Assembly (NCBI GenBank): GCA_937888635.1
Contig: CALARG010000057.1
Coordinates: forward strand, 1 to 34,881
Length of the DNA: 34,881 nt
From: an uncultured Alphaproteobacteria bacterium
Lineage (GTDB): Bacteria > Pseudomonadota > Alphaproteobacteria > Rs-D84
Reading direction: 5' to 3'
Both the position numbers and the translations under genes were made by a program. Below, piece by piece: positions 8,744 to 16,319 of the stretch. Below the pieces are notes generated by a model. That model was not told where the DNA came from, did not search any database, and was given only the letters and a program-made list of their open reading frames with translations. Within the stretch, counting starts at the first letter, position 1. Each line of letters starts with the position of its first letter.

Positions 8744-9112
8744 ATGCCACGTGTATGTAAAGTTACAGGTAAGAAAACAGAAGTTGGGATGAATGTTTCC
8801 CACTCTCATCGTCGTACAAAACGTACATTCTTGCCAAATCTGCAAACATTAAAGTTCCACAGTGATATTTTGGGACGTGATTTTTCATTGCGTATTTCAA
8901 CTGCTGGCTTGCGCACATTGACCAAGCATGGCGGTCTGGATGCATATGTAACATCAAAACCTGTATCACGTTTGACCGAAGAAATGGCTGCTATTAAGAA
9001 AGCCATTGAAAAAAAGGTCGGCAAACCTGCGGCCCCTGCAAAAAAGCCTGTACACAAGGCAAATCGCAGTGCCCGCTTGGTAAAAAAAGTTGAAGCAAAA
9101 CAGGCTGCTTAA
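8744..9112 (+). CDS. rpmB: 50S ribosomal protein bL28
   Basis: A 122-aa large-subunit protein. The bL28 core is plain: MPRVCKVTGKKTEVGMNVSH, then RRTKRTFLPNLQ and RISTAGLRTLTKHGGLDAYV. The core usually spans about 78-100 residues; here a Lys/Ala/Pro-rich tail (about residues 85-122, AAPAKKPVHKANRSARLVKK) extends it. An AAAGG site precedes the ATG. The gene is followed after 19 bases by tRNA-Leu, which is probably co-transcribed. Confidence 0.95.
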   Translation: MPRVCKVTGKKTEVGMNVSHSHRRTKRTFLPNLQTLKFHSDILGRDFSLRISTAGLRTLTKHGGLDAYVTSKPVSRLTEEMAAIKKAIEKKVGKPAAPAKKPVHKANRSARLVKKVEAKQAA

Positions 9113-9131
9113 ATCAACAGCTTGTGCTTTT

Positions 9132-9216
9132 GGCCCCGTGGCGGAATTGGTAGACGCGCTTGACTCAAAATCAAGTTCAGCAATGAGTGTCGGTTCGAGT
9201 CCGACCAGGGCCACCA
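9132..9216 (+). tRNA. tRNA-Leu (anticodon CAA)
   Basis: Cloverleaf with acceptor GGCCCCG/CAGGGCC (one C-A mismatch), anticodon stem CTTGA/TCAAG with loop CTCAAAA giving CAA, a long class II variable arm, T arm GTCGG-TTCGAGT-CCGAC and an encoded CCA end (9214-9216). Confidence 0.93.
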
Positions 9217-9254
9217 GATAAAACAGTAAAAAAATATCCCGTCAGGGTATTTTT
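9214..9254 (+). terminator. tRNA-Leu 3' flank and terminator, repeat copy 1
   Basis: AATATCCC, a short loop, then GGGTATT and a T-run. The stretch from the tRNA CCA (9214) to 9240 recurs at 9404-9429. Confidence 0.7.
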
Positions 9255-9260
9255 TTATTT

Positions 9261-9450
9261 GCCCCCTGGGCGGACGAAGAACCGACCGGTTCGGGGCGTC
9301 AGTTGGCAAAAACAAGCGTTCCACGCGCAGTTTGCGCCATACGAAGCGAAAGGGGCCCATAAAACGACAGTGCATATGGGAATGTACAGTCCGACGAGTC
9401 GCCCCAGATAAAACAGTAAAAAATATCCCCATTGGGGGTATTTTACATTT
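9261..9450 (+). ncRNA. Candidate structured RNA between tRNA-tail repeats
   Basis: No credible protein is encoded here, yet the sequence folds densely. A closing stem pairs CTGGGCG (9266-9272) with CGCCCCAG (9400-9407, one bulge). GAACC/GGTTC pair at 9279-9283/9288-9292, GCGCA/TGCGC at 9325-9329/9333-9337, and CCCATA/TATGGG at 9356-9361/9375-9380. A stem of ATCCCC/GGGGGTAT plus T-run (9421-9444) follows as a terminator. The 3' part repeats the tRNA-Leu tail, and the segment AGTCCGAC (9388-9395) matches the tRNA T arm. It may be a small RNA, a decayed tRNA duplication, or a remnant left between attachment-like repeats. It does not look like 6S, SRP or tmRNA. Confidence 0.4.
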
Positions 9451-9467
9451 ATAGCAAGGTGATTAAA

Positions 9468-9947
9468 ATGGAATACACTAAATTCGGCCAGGCGTATAAT
9501 ATTTCAATGGCATTTATTACCGACAAAAATACAGACACAGACAACATCAGCCAGAACTTTTTCAGACTGCGTCAGGTTATTTTGGGCAAAACTTATACAT
9601 TAACCATCAGCGCCCCAAAAGACAGCAATGATTATATCATCAAAAATTCTGTACCATCAACTTCCACACGATTTACCCATGCAAAAAAACATGGTCCACT
9701 GGGTGAAATATGCCTTTATCGCGACCAAGATTTACTATTACATTATCGTTCTAAATATCCGATTGCACCGGTTTCAGCGAAACAAGACAACATATTCCAA
9801 GAAATCATGCGCAAATTCTGTAATCGCAATTTCTTTAAATTAATAGAAATGGCCCAAATGCGTAATCAAGACAAAGTTATCCTGCGCGACAATACAAAAC
9901 AAATTTATGAATCAATTCTTGAAATCTCGCAGCAGAAAACCAAATAA
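9468..9947 (+). CDS. Hypothetical protein, 159 aa
   Basis: The start at 9468 is chosen for its AAGGTG site 7 bases upstream. The product begins MEYTKFGQAYNISMAFITDK and contains a central segment with HAKKHGPLGEICLYRDQDLL, then a helical C-terminal third ending EISQQKTK. No signal peptide, transmembrane segment or known motif is visible, so it is probably cytoplasmic. I do not recognise the family. It sits alone between the candidate RNA and a terminator shared with carD. Confidence 0.7.
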   Translation: MEYTKFGQAYNISMAFITDKNTDTDNISQNFFRLRQVILGKTYTLTISAPKDSNDYIIKNSVPSTSTRFTHAKKHGPLGEICLYRDQDLLLHYRSKYPIAPVSAKQDNIFQEIMRKFCNRNFFKLIEMAQMRNQDKVILRDNTKQIYESILEISQQKTK

Positions 9948-9975
9948 AAAAAACCGCCATCCGGCGGTTTTTTTA
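9945..9975. terminator. Bidirectional terminator (159-aa gene / carD)
   Basis: AAACCGCC (9951-9958), loop ATCC, GGCGGTTT (9963-9970), flanked by A- and T-runs. Confidence 0.85.
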
Positions 9976-10536
9976 TGAATCATCTTCATCTACTTCGTCT
10001 TCATCTTCAACATCAACGGCATTCAAATCAATTTCCTTTGGAATACCCAAGATATCTTCTATTTTATCTGACGCTGCATCTAAATCAATTTTATGCAATA
10101 CAGCAAATTCCTGGGCCATGCGTTCCAACGCACGCAAATACAACTGGCGCGCAGAAAAAGTCATCGTATCGGCTGCACTGCGCCGTTGCAGGTCGCGTAC
10201 AACCTCGGCCAATTTCATAGGATCGCCCGAATTAATATTTTCTTCGTACTGCGCCGCACGACGCGCCCAAATCATACGTTTAGCCCCCGCCTTGCCCTTG
10301 GCAGATGCGATTGCTTCGTCCATTTTCTTGGATGTCGTCAATGGACGCAACCCTGAAATTTCGGCACGTTCAACTGGCACACGCAATGTCATGTGATTGC
10401 GTTCAAAATCAATCACCAACATTTTGACCTTTTGCCCTGCGACAGTTTGTTCTTCTATACGCAACAGTTTACCCACCCCCTGGGTTGGATAAACAACATA
10501 TTGTCCTGTTTTAAAATCTAACTTTTTACTTGGCAT
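9973..10536 (-). CDS. carD: CarD/CdnL family RNA polymerase-binding regulator
   Basis: A 187-aa global transcription factor that binds the RNA polymerase beta subunit and stabilises open complexes, notably at rRNA promoters. The N-terminal Tudor-like domain (about 8-65) has FKTGQYVVYPTQGVGKLLRI and MTLRVPVERA. A helical DNA-binding domain follows, with W95 in KRMIWARRAAQYEENI and the family stretch KLAEVVRDLQRR. Full length matches alphaproteobacterial CdnL. The tail is strongly acidic (VEDEDEVDEDDS), which is longer than I would expect. The start follows an AAAGGGTA site. Confidence 0.92.
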   Translation of the reverse strand: MPSKKLDFKTGQYVVYPTQGVGKLLRIEEQTVAGQKVKMLVIDFERNHMTLRVPVERAEISGLRPLTTSKKMDEAIASAKGKAGAKRMIWARRAAQYEENINSGDPMKLAEVVRDLQRRSAADTMTFSARQLYLRALERMAQEFAVLHKIDLDAASDKIEDILGIPKEIDLNAVDVEDEDEVDEDDS

Positions 10537-10616
10537 TATGGATACCCTTTTACGGTTGCCATTCTCTCATCGCGACCATTATATCACAAAAAAAGCCGAA
10601 AAACAAATAATTGACA

Positions 10617-10650
10617 TAAAAAAATCCCGGAAACAACCGGAATTTTTTTT
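10617..10650 (-). terminator. Terminator of the cysteine-rich secreted protein
   Basis: Minus strand: ATTCCGG pairs with CCGGGAT (one wobble), then seven T. It starts at the stop codon of the gene at 10649. Confidence 0.75.
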
Positions 10651-11191
10651 ATTTTGATATTCTGCGCAATGTTCCCGTGCGTCGTACACCTGATGCACGA
10701 CTGGCCTCGGTCGTGCCAGACGATGTTGCACAAACCCATTTACCATTTTCCAGCACAGCCGTTTCACCCGATTCGCATTCTGGCTTTTCCAGACGCCATG
10801 CAAAACAACTGCCTTTTTGATATGACTGATATGTCGCATTATCACCACCACGGGTATACGCACCATATTCTGGATACCATTCACCACGTGCTTCACCTGC
10901 GCACCACTTGCGTGCGCCCCAACATTCCAGGCAATTTCCCGCAGCATCACATAACTCATTCGCGCTATCTGTGGCCTGATACCCAGCGTTTGGTTTATTC
11001 CCACTGCCCATCATTTTACCATTTTCCAGGTCACGACACCATAACCTCTGACATTCTGCCGCCGGCACACCGTCAATTTTCTTGTTATTTTCAGCCAAGA
11101 CATACCCCGGCCCACACGATGTAAATGCTGCATCTGCAACCAACGGACATAAAACAGCCAACATCACAAAAATTAAATTTCTTCTTCTCAT
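10649..11191 (-). CDS. Secreted cysteine-rich protein, 180 aa
   Basis: A Sec signal peptide (MRRRNLIFVMLAVLCPLVADA) is followed by a mature part with ten cysteines, enough for five disulfides in the periplasm or outside. The pattern includes CGPGY, two C-x4-C spacings, NCLECWG and a late CESGE...CAT. Tryptophans and glycines are frequent, and the tail is basic (GVRRTGTLRRISK). I do not recognise a family. It resembles the small disulfide-rich secreted proteins common in this lineage's envelope repertoire, but its role is unknown. The ribosome site is weak. It has its own terminator. Confidence 0.75.
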   Translation of the reverse strand: MRRRNLIFVMLAVLCPLVADAAFTSCGPGYVLAENNKKIDGVPAAECQRLWCRDLENGKMMGSGNKPNAGYQATDSANELCDAAGNCLECWGARKWCAGEARGEWYPEYGAYTRGGDNATYQSYQKGSCFAWRLEKPECESGETAVLENGKWVCATSSGTTEASRASGVRRTGTLRRISK

Positions 11192-11230
11192 GGCATATAT
11201 TTTACATTATTTATCAATCTTTAACAAGAC

Positions 11231-11257
11231 AAAAAAGTGCACCACACGGCGCACTTT
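11231..11257 (-). terminator. Terminator of the nifJ-bamE unit
   Basis: Minus strand: AAAGTGC (11251-11257), 10-base loop, GCACTTT (11234-11240), T-run. It lies a few bases after the bamE stop. Confidence 0.8.
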
Positions 11258-11263
11258 CATTCA

Positions 11264-11698
11264 TCACTGCCCCAATCCCGCAGGACTAAAGCGTCCAATA
11301 TTGTTAAACAATTCTTCCAGCGCATTCAATTCAATCGCCGCCGGAATTTCCGTTTCGCCATCTGCCAATTTTACATCTGGCAAATCTGCATCGTGCAAGA
11401 CCTGGGTTTTCAGGACACGATTCCCCCGCACCCACGCCAACAATACTGTTTCATCTGTAAATGTTGGTGCCAATGGCCCACGATAGTTTTCATCTGCCCC
11501 AAAATAAATCCAAACCTGGTCCCCATGAACAGTTTTCACCAACGGCGCACCAATTTTTTCAACCAGCGCATCCGTTGTCTTAATATCTGCCACCTGCGAT
11601 TCTAAATCAGCTGGAAACACATACCCCCTATGCTTGGTCTGAAAGGTGCACGCACCAACACAGACCAAAGCCAATAACATCAACATTACTTTTTTCAT
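11264..11698 (-). CDS. bamE: BamE/OmlA outer-membrane assembly lipoprotein
   Basis: A 144-aa lipoprotein with lipobox VGAC (Cys16) after MKKVMLMLLALVCVGAC. The BamE/SmpA core is present: HRGYVFPADLESQVADIK, then TTDALVEKIGAPLVKT and VWIYFGA. BamE is a small subunit of the BAM complex that inserts beta-barrel proteins into the outer membrane. The C-terminal part (about 95-144) goes beyond the core and is less conserved. The gene begins 2 bases after the nifJ stop with a GAGGGA site inside the nifJ end, so the two are co-transcribed; the functional link between PFOR and BamE is not obvious. Confidence 0.88.
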   Translation of the reverse strand: MKKVMLMLLALVCVGACTFQTKHRGYVFPADLESQVADIKTTDALVEKIGAPLVKTVHGDQVWIYFGADENYRGPLAPTFTDETVLLAWVRGNRVLKTQVLHDADLPDVKLADGETEIPAAIELNALEELFNNIGRFSPAGLGQ

Positions 11699-11700
11699 CT

Positions 11701-14700
11701 TTATCCCTCGCCATTTTCTTTGGCAACTGGTTTATTCAGCATTGCGAACTGTGCAATATGCTTTTTCAGTTCACTTTTATATGCATTATTTGCCTTGGCC
11801 AAATCAACCAGTTTATTAAATTGTGGATTTGCCGCGCGCGCCGCGCCAAATCTACTTTCTGTTTTCAAGAAATCTTCCAACGGCAACGGATTATCCAAGG
11901 CAGAATCCATTGTCAACGGATTTTTTCCATCTTCAATCAAACGCGGATCAAATCTGAACAGTGGCCATGCCCCCGTCTGCACCATCTGCATCTGGTGTTC
12001 TGCACCATTTTGCAGTGCAAATCCATGCGCAATACATGGCGCATACGCCAATATGATTGATGGGCCGTTAAAGGATTCAGCTTCGCGGAATGCGCGAATC
12101 GCCTGGACCTGATTCGCCCCCAGCGCAATCTGTGCAACATACGCCCCCGACATCATCGCAATCATACCCAAATCTTTCTTGGCATGATCTTTTCCACCGA
12201 TTGCGAATTTCATACTGGCGCCAAATGGCGTAGATTTTGACTGTTGCCCACCTGTGTTTGAATAACCTTCGGTATCCAAAACCAAGATATTCACATTTTC
12301 ACCACTGTGCAGAATATGGTCAACACCACCATATCCAATATCATATGCCCATCCGTCACCACCAACAATCCAAACTGATTTATCAACAATTTCACCAATT
12401 TGACTTTCCGCCAATCTTGCGCGCGGGCCATCAATCTTTGCCAACTGCTGACGCAGGCTTTGTTCTATTTCGCGTTGTTTATCAGGATTTTTTTCATCAA
12501 ACAAATCTTCAACATTTTCAATTCCCAATTCAAACAACAGTCCCTTTAATGAATGCCGCTTTTGATTTAATGCCAAACGCATCCCCAAACCGTATTCTGC
12601 GTTATCTTCAAATAACGAATTAGACCACGCCGGACCACGCCCTGTTTTATCCTTGGTCCATGGTGTTGTTGGCAAATTCGCACCATAGATTGACGAACAT
12701 CCCGTTGCATTTGCAACAATCATTCTGTCCCCAAACAAATGCGACAGTAATTTCACATACGGCGTTTCACCGCACCCCGCACACGCACCCGGGAATTCAA
12801 AATAATGCGGCAATAATTCCACATGCTTTGGAATATTCAGATTTAATTTTTCGCGTTCAATGTCTGGCACCTGTTCTGCTGCATTAAATGCCGCCTGATT
12901 ATCCGCCATAACATCGCGTGCAGGCACCATAGATATCGCACCAACCGGACAGTTTTTCACACAAATATTGCACCCTGTACAATCCGCCGGCGAAATATTA
13001 ATTGTGAAATACATATTCGCCCCCAGTTCAGGCGTCTTCATTGGAACGACACGCACACCCTTGGCACGCAGTTCTTCGGCCTGGGCCGCATTCAAAGCCT
13101 TGATACGAATAACCGCATGTGGGCACAACATAGAACACTTGCCACATTGGATACATTTATCTATGTCAACGGTTGCGACACGGTCTGAAATTGCGCGTTT
13201 TTCATATTTTGATGTACCAACCGGGTATTGCCCTGCCCCAAATTGACCATCAACACGAAAACGCGATACAGGTATTGCATCCCCGCGTTGCGCCGCCATT
13301 TCCCCCAATGTACCTGCAATTTCTGCCGGCGTATCCAGTGTCATTGCCGGGATAAAATCAGGCGCAAAATTTGAAATAGAAGATGGCACATTATACTTAT
13401 GCAAATATTCTGCTGCCTTGTCTACTGCGGCCCAGTTTGCCTGTACAACCTCCATCCCCTTCTTTTTATAAGTTTTCTCAATCGCGGCCTTGGCACTAAT
13501 TGCCGCCTGGGCTGGATCAATTACATTTGTCAGGTTAAAGAAATTCAACATGATAAATGTATTGATACGATTTCCCAATCCCAATTCTGCCGCCGCGCGA
13601 TTCGCATCCAAGAAATAAACATTCGCACGAATTCTGATTAAATGTTCCTGGGTGTCGCGTGGCAGATTGGCAAACGCCACATCAGGTGCCAGGGATGTAT
13701 TAATCATAACCGTCCCCCCCGCACGTAGCCCCCGGAACACATCAAACCGCTGTGCAATCATAAAGTTTGAAACACTGATAAAGTCCGCAACTTCTACCAA
13801 ATATTGACTTTTAATCGGCGCGTCTGAAAAACGAATATGTGACGCAGTCAGCCCACCTGATTTCTTGGAATCATAGACCGCGTATGATTGTGGATATAAA
13901 TCGGAATTTTCCCCAACAATTTTTACAATATTCTTAACCGCGCCAACTGTACCATCACTGCCAATTCCGTATAAAATAGCGGTTTTGAAATTTGGATCTT
14001 CTACCGAGAAGGCCGGATCTGTCTTCAAAGACAATCCCATCAAATCATCATCAATTCCAACTGTAAAGTTATGATGTAATGTATCACGCATCAAGTTTTC
14101 ATATATCGCCTTAACATCCCTTGGTTTGAATTCTTTTGATCCCAAACCATACCGTCCACCAAAGACTGCAACACCATCCGGCACGATTGATTTCACATCC
14201 TGATACAGCGGTTCACCAATACTGCCCGGTTCCTTAGTTCTGTCCAGAACAGCGATTCGTTTCACAGTCTTGGGCATTGCCGCCAAGAAGGCTTCGGTTG
14301 GAAAAGGACGATACAAATGCACCTTTAACACACCCAAACCTGCCGGCAAATGCGCCAATGTTTCTTCTATTGTATCAACCGCGCTGCCCATGGCAACGAT
14401 AACATTTTCTGCATTTTCATCCCCCACATAATCAACCAGATTATACCTGCGCCCGGTCAATTCGGCAAATTCATCCATACACTGCTGAACAATTTCTGGG
14501 GTTTTCGCATACAGTGGATTTGCCGCCTCGCGTCCTTGGAAATAAACATCTGGATTTTGCGCAGTACCACGAATCACTGGATTATCAGGCGTCATTCCAC
14601 GCGCCCGATTCGCCAACACTAAATCATTCGGAATTAATTTCTCTAAAACCTCGTCCGGGATACGGATCAGGCGTGATTCTTCGTGACTGGTACGAAATCC

Positions 14701-15213
14701 ATCAAAAAAGTGCAAGAACGGTACACGCGCCCGCAATGTTGCCGCATGCGCAATCGCCGCCATATCATGCGCCTGTTGCACATTGTGCGATGACAGCATC
14801 GCAAACCCAACCGAACGCACCGACATAACATCACTGTGATCACCAAAGATTGACAACGCATGCGTTGCCAATGCGCGCGCCGCCACATGCATAACAAACG
14901 GTGTCTGTTCACCTGCAATCTTGTACATATTTGGAATCATCAACAGCAATCCCTGCGACGCGGTAAATGTTGTTGCCAAACTGCCCATCTGCAACGCCCC
15001 GTGCATTGCACCGGCCGCCCCTGCCTCAGACTGCATTTCAATAATCTGCGGAATTGCGCCCCAAATATTTTTCTTATGCTGAAAAGACCATTCGTCTGCC
15101 AGTTCACCCATAGTACTGCTGGGGGTAATTGGATAAATCGCTGCAAAATCAACACATCTGTACGCAACATCCGCCGCTGCCCAGTTTCCATCAACAATTA
15201 ATTTATTTGACAT
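11701..15213 (-). CDS. nifJ: Pyruvate:ferredoxin (flavodoxin) oxidoreductase
   Basis: A 1170-aa single-chain PFOR, oxidising pyruvate with CoA to acetyl-CoA, CO2 and reduced ferredoxin; an oxygen-sensitive enzyme typical of anaerobes. The N-terminal domain has AAIYPITPSSTMGELADEW. Two [4Fe-4S] motifs occur near residues 685-700 (CIQCGKCSMLCP) and 745-760 (CTGCNICVKNCP). The proximal cluster and TPP region start with CAGCGETPY (about 808), then NATGCSSIYG and GDGWAYDIGYGG near 955, with DTEGYSNTGGQQS. All elements are intact at normal length. The start at 15213 follows AAGGAAAAGG; the frame remains open to 15267 without a better site. A TTGCCT-N17-TATTAT promoter precedes it. Confidence 0.96.
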   Translation of the reverse strand: MSNKLIVDGNWAAADVAYRCVDFAAIYPITPSSTMGELADEWSFQHKKNIWGAIPQIIEMQSEAGAAGAMHGALQMGSLATTFTASQGLLLMIPNMYKIAGEQTPFVMHVAARALATHALSIFGDHSDVMSVRSVGFAMLSSHNVQQAHDMAAIAHAATLRARVPFLHFFDGFRTSHEESRLIRIPDEVLEKLIPNDLVLANRARGMTPDNPVIRGTAQNPDVYFQGREAANPLYAKTPEIVQQCMDEFAELTGRRYNLVDYVGDENAENVIVAMGSAVDTIEETLAHLPAGLGVLKVHLYRPFPTEAFLAAMPKTVKRIAVLDRTKEPGSIGEPLYQDVKSIVPDGVAVFGGRYGLGSKEFKPRDVKAIYENLMRDTLHHNFTVGIDDDLMGLSLKTDPAFSVEDPNFKTAILYGIGSDGTVGAVKNIVKIVGENSDLYPQSYAVYDSKKSGGLTASHIRFSDAPIKSQYLVEVADFISVSNFMIAQRFDVFRGLRAGGTVMINTSLAPDVAFANLPRDTQEHLIRIRANVYFLDANRAAAELGLGNRINTFIMLNFFNLTNVIDPAQAAISAKAAIEKTYKKKGMEVVQANWAAVDKAAEYLHKYNVPSSISNFAPDFIPAMTLDTPAEIAGTLGEMAAQRGDAIPVSRFRVDGQFGAGQYPVGTSKYEKRAISDRVATVDIDKCIQCGKCSMLCPHAVIRIKALNAAQAEELRAKGVRVVPMKTPELGANMYFTINISPADCTGCNICVKNCPVGAISMVPARDVMADNQAAFNAAEQVPDIEREKLNLNIPKHVELLPHYFEFPGACAGCGETPYVKLLSHLFGDRMIVANATGCSSIYGANLPTTPWTKDKTGRGPAWSNSLFEDNAEYGLGMRLALNQKRHSLKGLLFELGIENVEDLFDEKNPDKQREIEQSLRQQLAKIDGPRARLAESQIGEIVDKSVWIVGGDGWAYDIGYGGVDHILHSGENVNILVLDTEGYSNTGGQQSKSTPFGASMKFAIGGKDHAKKDLGMIAMMSGAYVAQIALGANQVQAIRAFREAESFNGPSIILAYAPCIAHGFALQNGAEHQMQMVQTGAWPLFRFDPRLIEDGKNPLTMDSALDNPLPLEDFLKTESRFGAARAANPQFNKLVDLAKANNAYKSELKKHIAQFAMLNKPVAKENGEG

Positions 15214-15254
15214 AATTACCTTTTCCTTTTTCAAAAAATAAATACATTGCCTAA

Positions 15255-15283
15255 ATAATACCCCCATTTCCCCCCCAAGGCAA
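15255..15283 (-). promoter_or_regulatory. Probable nifJ promoter
   Basis: Minus strand: TTGCCT (15278-15283), 17-bp spacer, TATTAT (15255-15260). The spacer is unusual: runs of seven and five G separated by AAAT. Confidence 0.5.
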
Positions 15284-15304
15284 GATTTATAAATATTTTT
15301 TATA

Positions 15305-15332
15305 TTGACAAATTAACACTTTGGTATAAAAT
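15305..15332 (+). promoter_or_regulatory. Promoter of the ClpP-like gene
   Basis: Perfect TTGACA (15305-15310), 16-bp spacer, TAAAAT (15327-15332). The start codon is 34 bases beyond. Confidence 0.65.
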
Positions 15333-15365
15333 CTATAACAAACAAATAAAACAAAGGCAAACACA

Positions 15366-16040
15366 ATGTCATCCGGAAATATAATAAACGACAGTCGCAG
15401 CGACAATTATATAAATGGTACCCAAGTATATATTTTGGGGGATTTTTCGTCCAAAGAAATGAATGAACTGACCGGCAACCTGGGGGAACTGATTTTTAGC
15501 CTGCAACCAATGCCCACATACCGTTCATCCGGTACCATAACATCCCCATACGACACAAAGAATATCAAAAATCCAATTATTGATATCTTTATTGATTCAA
15601 CCGGTGGCAATGAAAATGCACTGCAAAACCTGTCAACATTATTAAACATTGCCAAATCACGTGGCATAATAATCCGCATAACTGTACTGTCACGCGCATT
15701 CAGCGCAGGCAGCCTGCTGGCAATCCAGGGCACTCCCGGTTTTCGCATAATGGCACACGATGCGCGCCATATGATACATTTTGGCAGCACCAGTTTAATT
15801 GCGAAAAATCCAGACGACATAACAATTCGCGCCCAACAAATCGCAGATCAGAAAAAAATAATTCAAGAAAAGTACAAAATATACTCCAAAATTCCCAAAA
15901 AAGAACTTGATAAAATGATGCGTTGCGAATCGGGCTATCTGACCGCCGACGAATGTCTGAAATACGGACTGTGCGATTGGATTATCAGCGAACGTGGCAA
16001 ATTAATCAACATGACCAACATGAAACAAAAAACAAAATAA
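15366..16040 (+). CDS. ClpP-like serine protease (S14 family)
   Basis: A 224-aa protein of the ClpP/crotonase fold. The oxyanion region reads FIDSTGGNENAL (about 75-86). The nucleophile is Ser113 in SRAFSAGSLLAI and the His is 138 in HDARHMIHFG, both at the family spacing. The C-terminal YLTADECLKYGLCDWI matches ClpP's region after the catalytic Asp, but at the Asp position Ser/Glu appears (RCESGYL), so the triad may be altered. The gene is distinct from housekeeping clpP (more divergent, standing alone, no clpX or clpA nearby); a phage-type or specialised ClpP is possible. Its first 20 residues are a variable polar lead. Promoter and terminator are clear. Confidence 0.78.
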   Translation: MSSGNIINDSRSDNYINGTQVYILGDFSSKEMNELTGNLGELIFSLQPMPTYRSSGTITSPYDTKNIKNPIIDIFIDSTGGNENALQNLSTLLNIAKSRGIIIRITVLSRAFSAGSLLAIQGTPGFRIMAHDARHMIHFGSTSLIAKNPDDITIRAQQIADQKKIIQEKYKIYSKIPKKELDKMMRCESGYLTADECLKYGLCDWIISERGKLINMTNMKQKTK

Positions 16041-16041
16041 C

Positions 16042-16076
16042 AAAAACAGGAATCAAACACGATTCCTGTTTTTTTA
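16042..16076 (+). terminator. Terminator of the ClpP-like gene
   Basis: A perfect 11-bp stem, AAACAGGAATC (16044-16054)/GATTCCTGTTT (16061-16071), with loop AAACAC and a T-run. Confidence 0.9.
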
Positions 16077-16094
16077 GATAAAAAAATTGGTTAC

Positions 16095-16295
16095 CGTAGT
16101 ATACAAACGCTACATAAGCCCCCTTGCACTGGGAACAAAATAAAAGATAATGGCGCAGATAAAATGAATGGGGGGGATCGTAGTGTACAAACGCTATATA
16201 AGCCCCCTTGCACTGGGAACAAAATAAAAGATAATGGCGTAGATATGGACAGTGCCGTCCTCGTAGTGTACAAACGCTACATGAGAGGACAGCAC
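16095..16295. repeat. Tandem ~83-bp repeat with conserved hairpins (2.3 copies)
   Basis: The unit starts with CGTAGT(A/G)TACAAACGCTA at 16095, 16179 and 16262 (spacing 84 and 83). Copies 1 and 2 share a further segment with CCCCCTTGCACTGGG and AAAGATAATGGCG. Each start forms a hairpin GTAGTGT-acaa-ACGCTAC with minor changes. The flanking outer stem differs: G7/C5 in copy 2 (16170-16176/16203-16207), and a long GTGC-N-GTCCTC/GAGGAC-N-GCAC stem in copy 3 (16252-16262/16285-16295). The array lies between the convergent ClpP-like and efp genes. It is not a CRISPR. Confidence 0.75.
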
Positions 16296-16319
16296 CGTTC
16301 ATAGATATGCCATTAGATT

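Noticed and set aside
9109..9432. Frames on both strands across tRNA-Leu and the candidate RNA
   Set aside because: They cover a tRNA and two terminators, and their composition is unlike neighbouring proteins.
9261..9450. 6S RNA, SRP RNA or tmRNA identity for the candidate RNA
   Set aside because: No SRP GGAAG loop, no tag-coding frame or CCA end, and a branched rather than rod-like fold.
15214..15267. N-terminal extension of nifJ by 18 residues
   Set aside because: The extension overlaps the promoter -10, and the ATG at 15213 has the ribosome site.
16124..16151. Promoter inside each tandem repeat (TTGCAC ... GATAAT)
   Set aside because: The -35 matches only three positions and no gene lies downstream in that direction.
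16095..16295. Possible CRISPR array
   Set aside because: Only 2.3 copies, the repeated segment is longer than any spacer, the between-copy sequence is itself repeated, and there are no cas genes.
16006..16302. Minus-strand 98-residue frame through the tandem repeats
   Set aside because: It exists only because the repeat lacks stops in that frame; no ribosome site, and it runs through a terminator.
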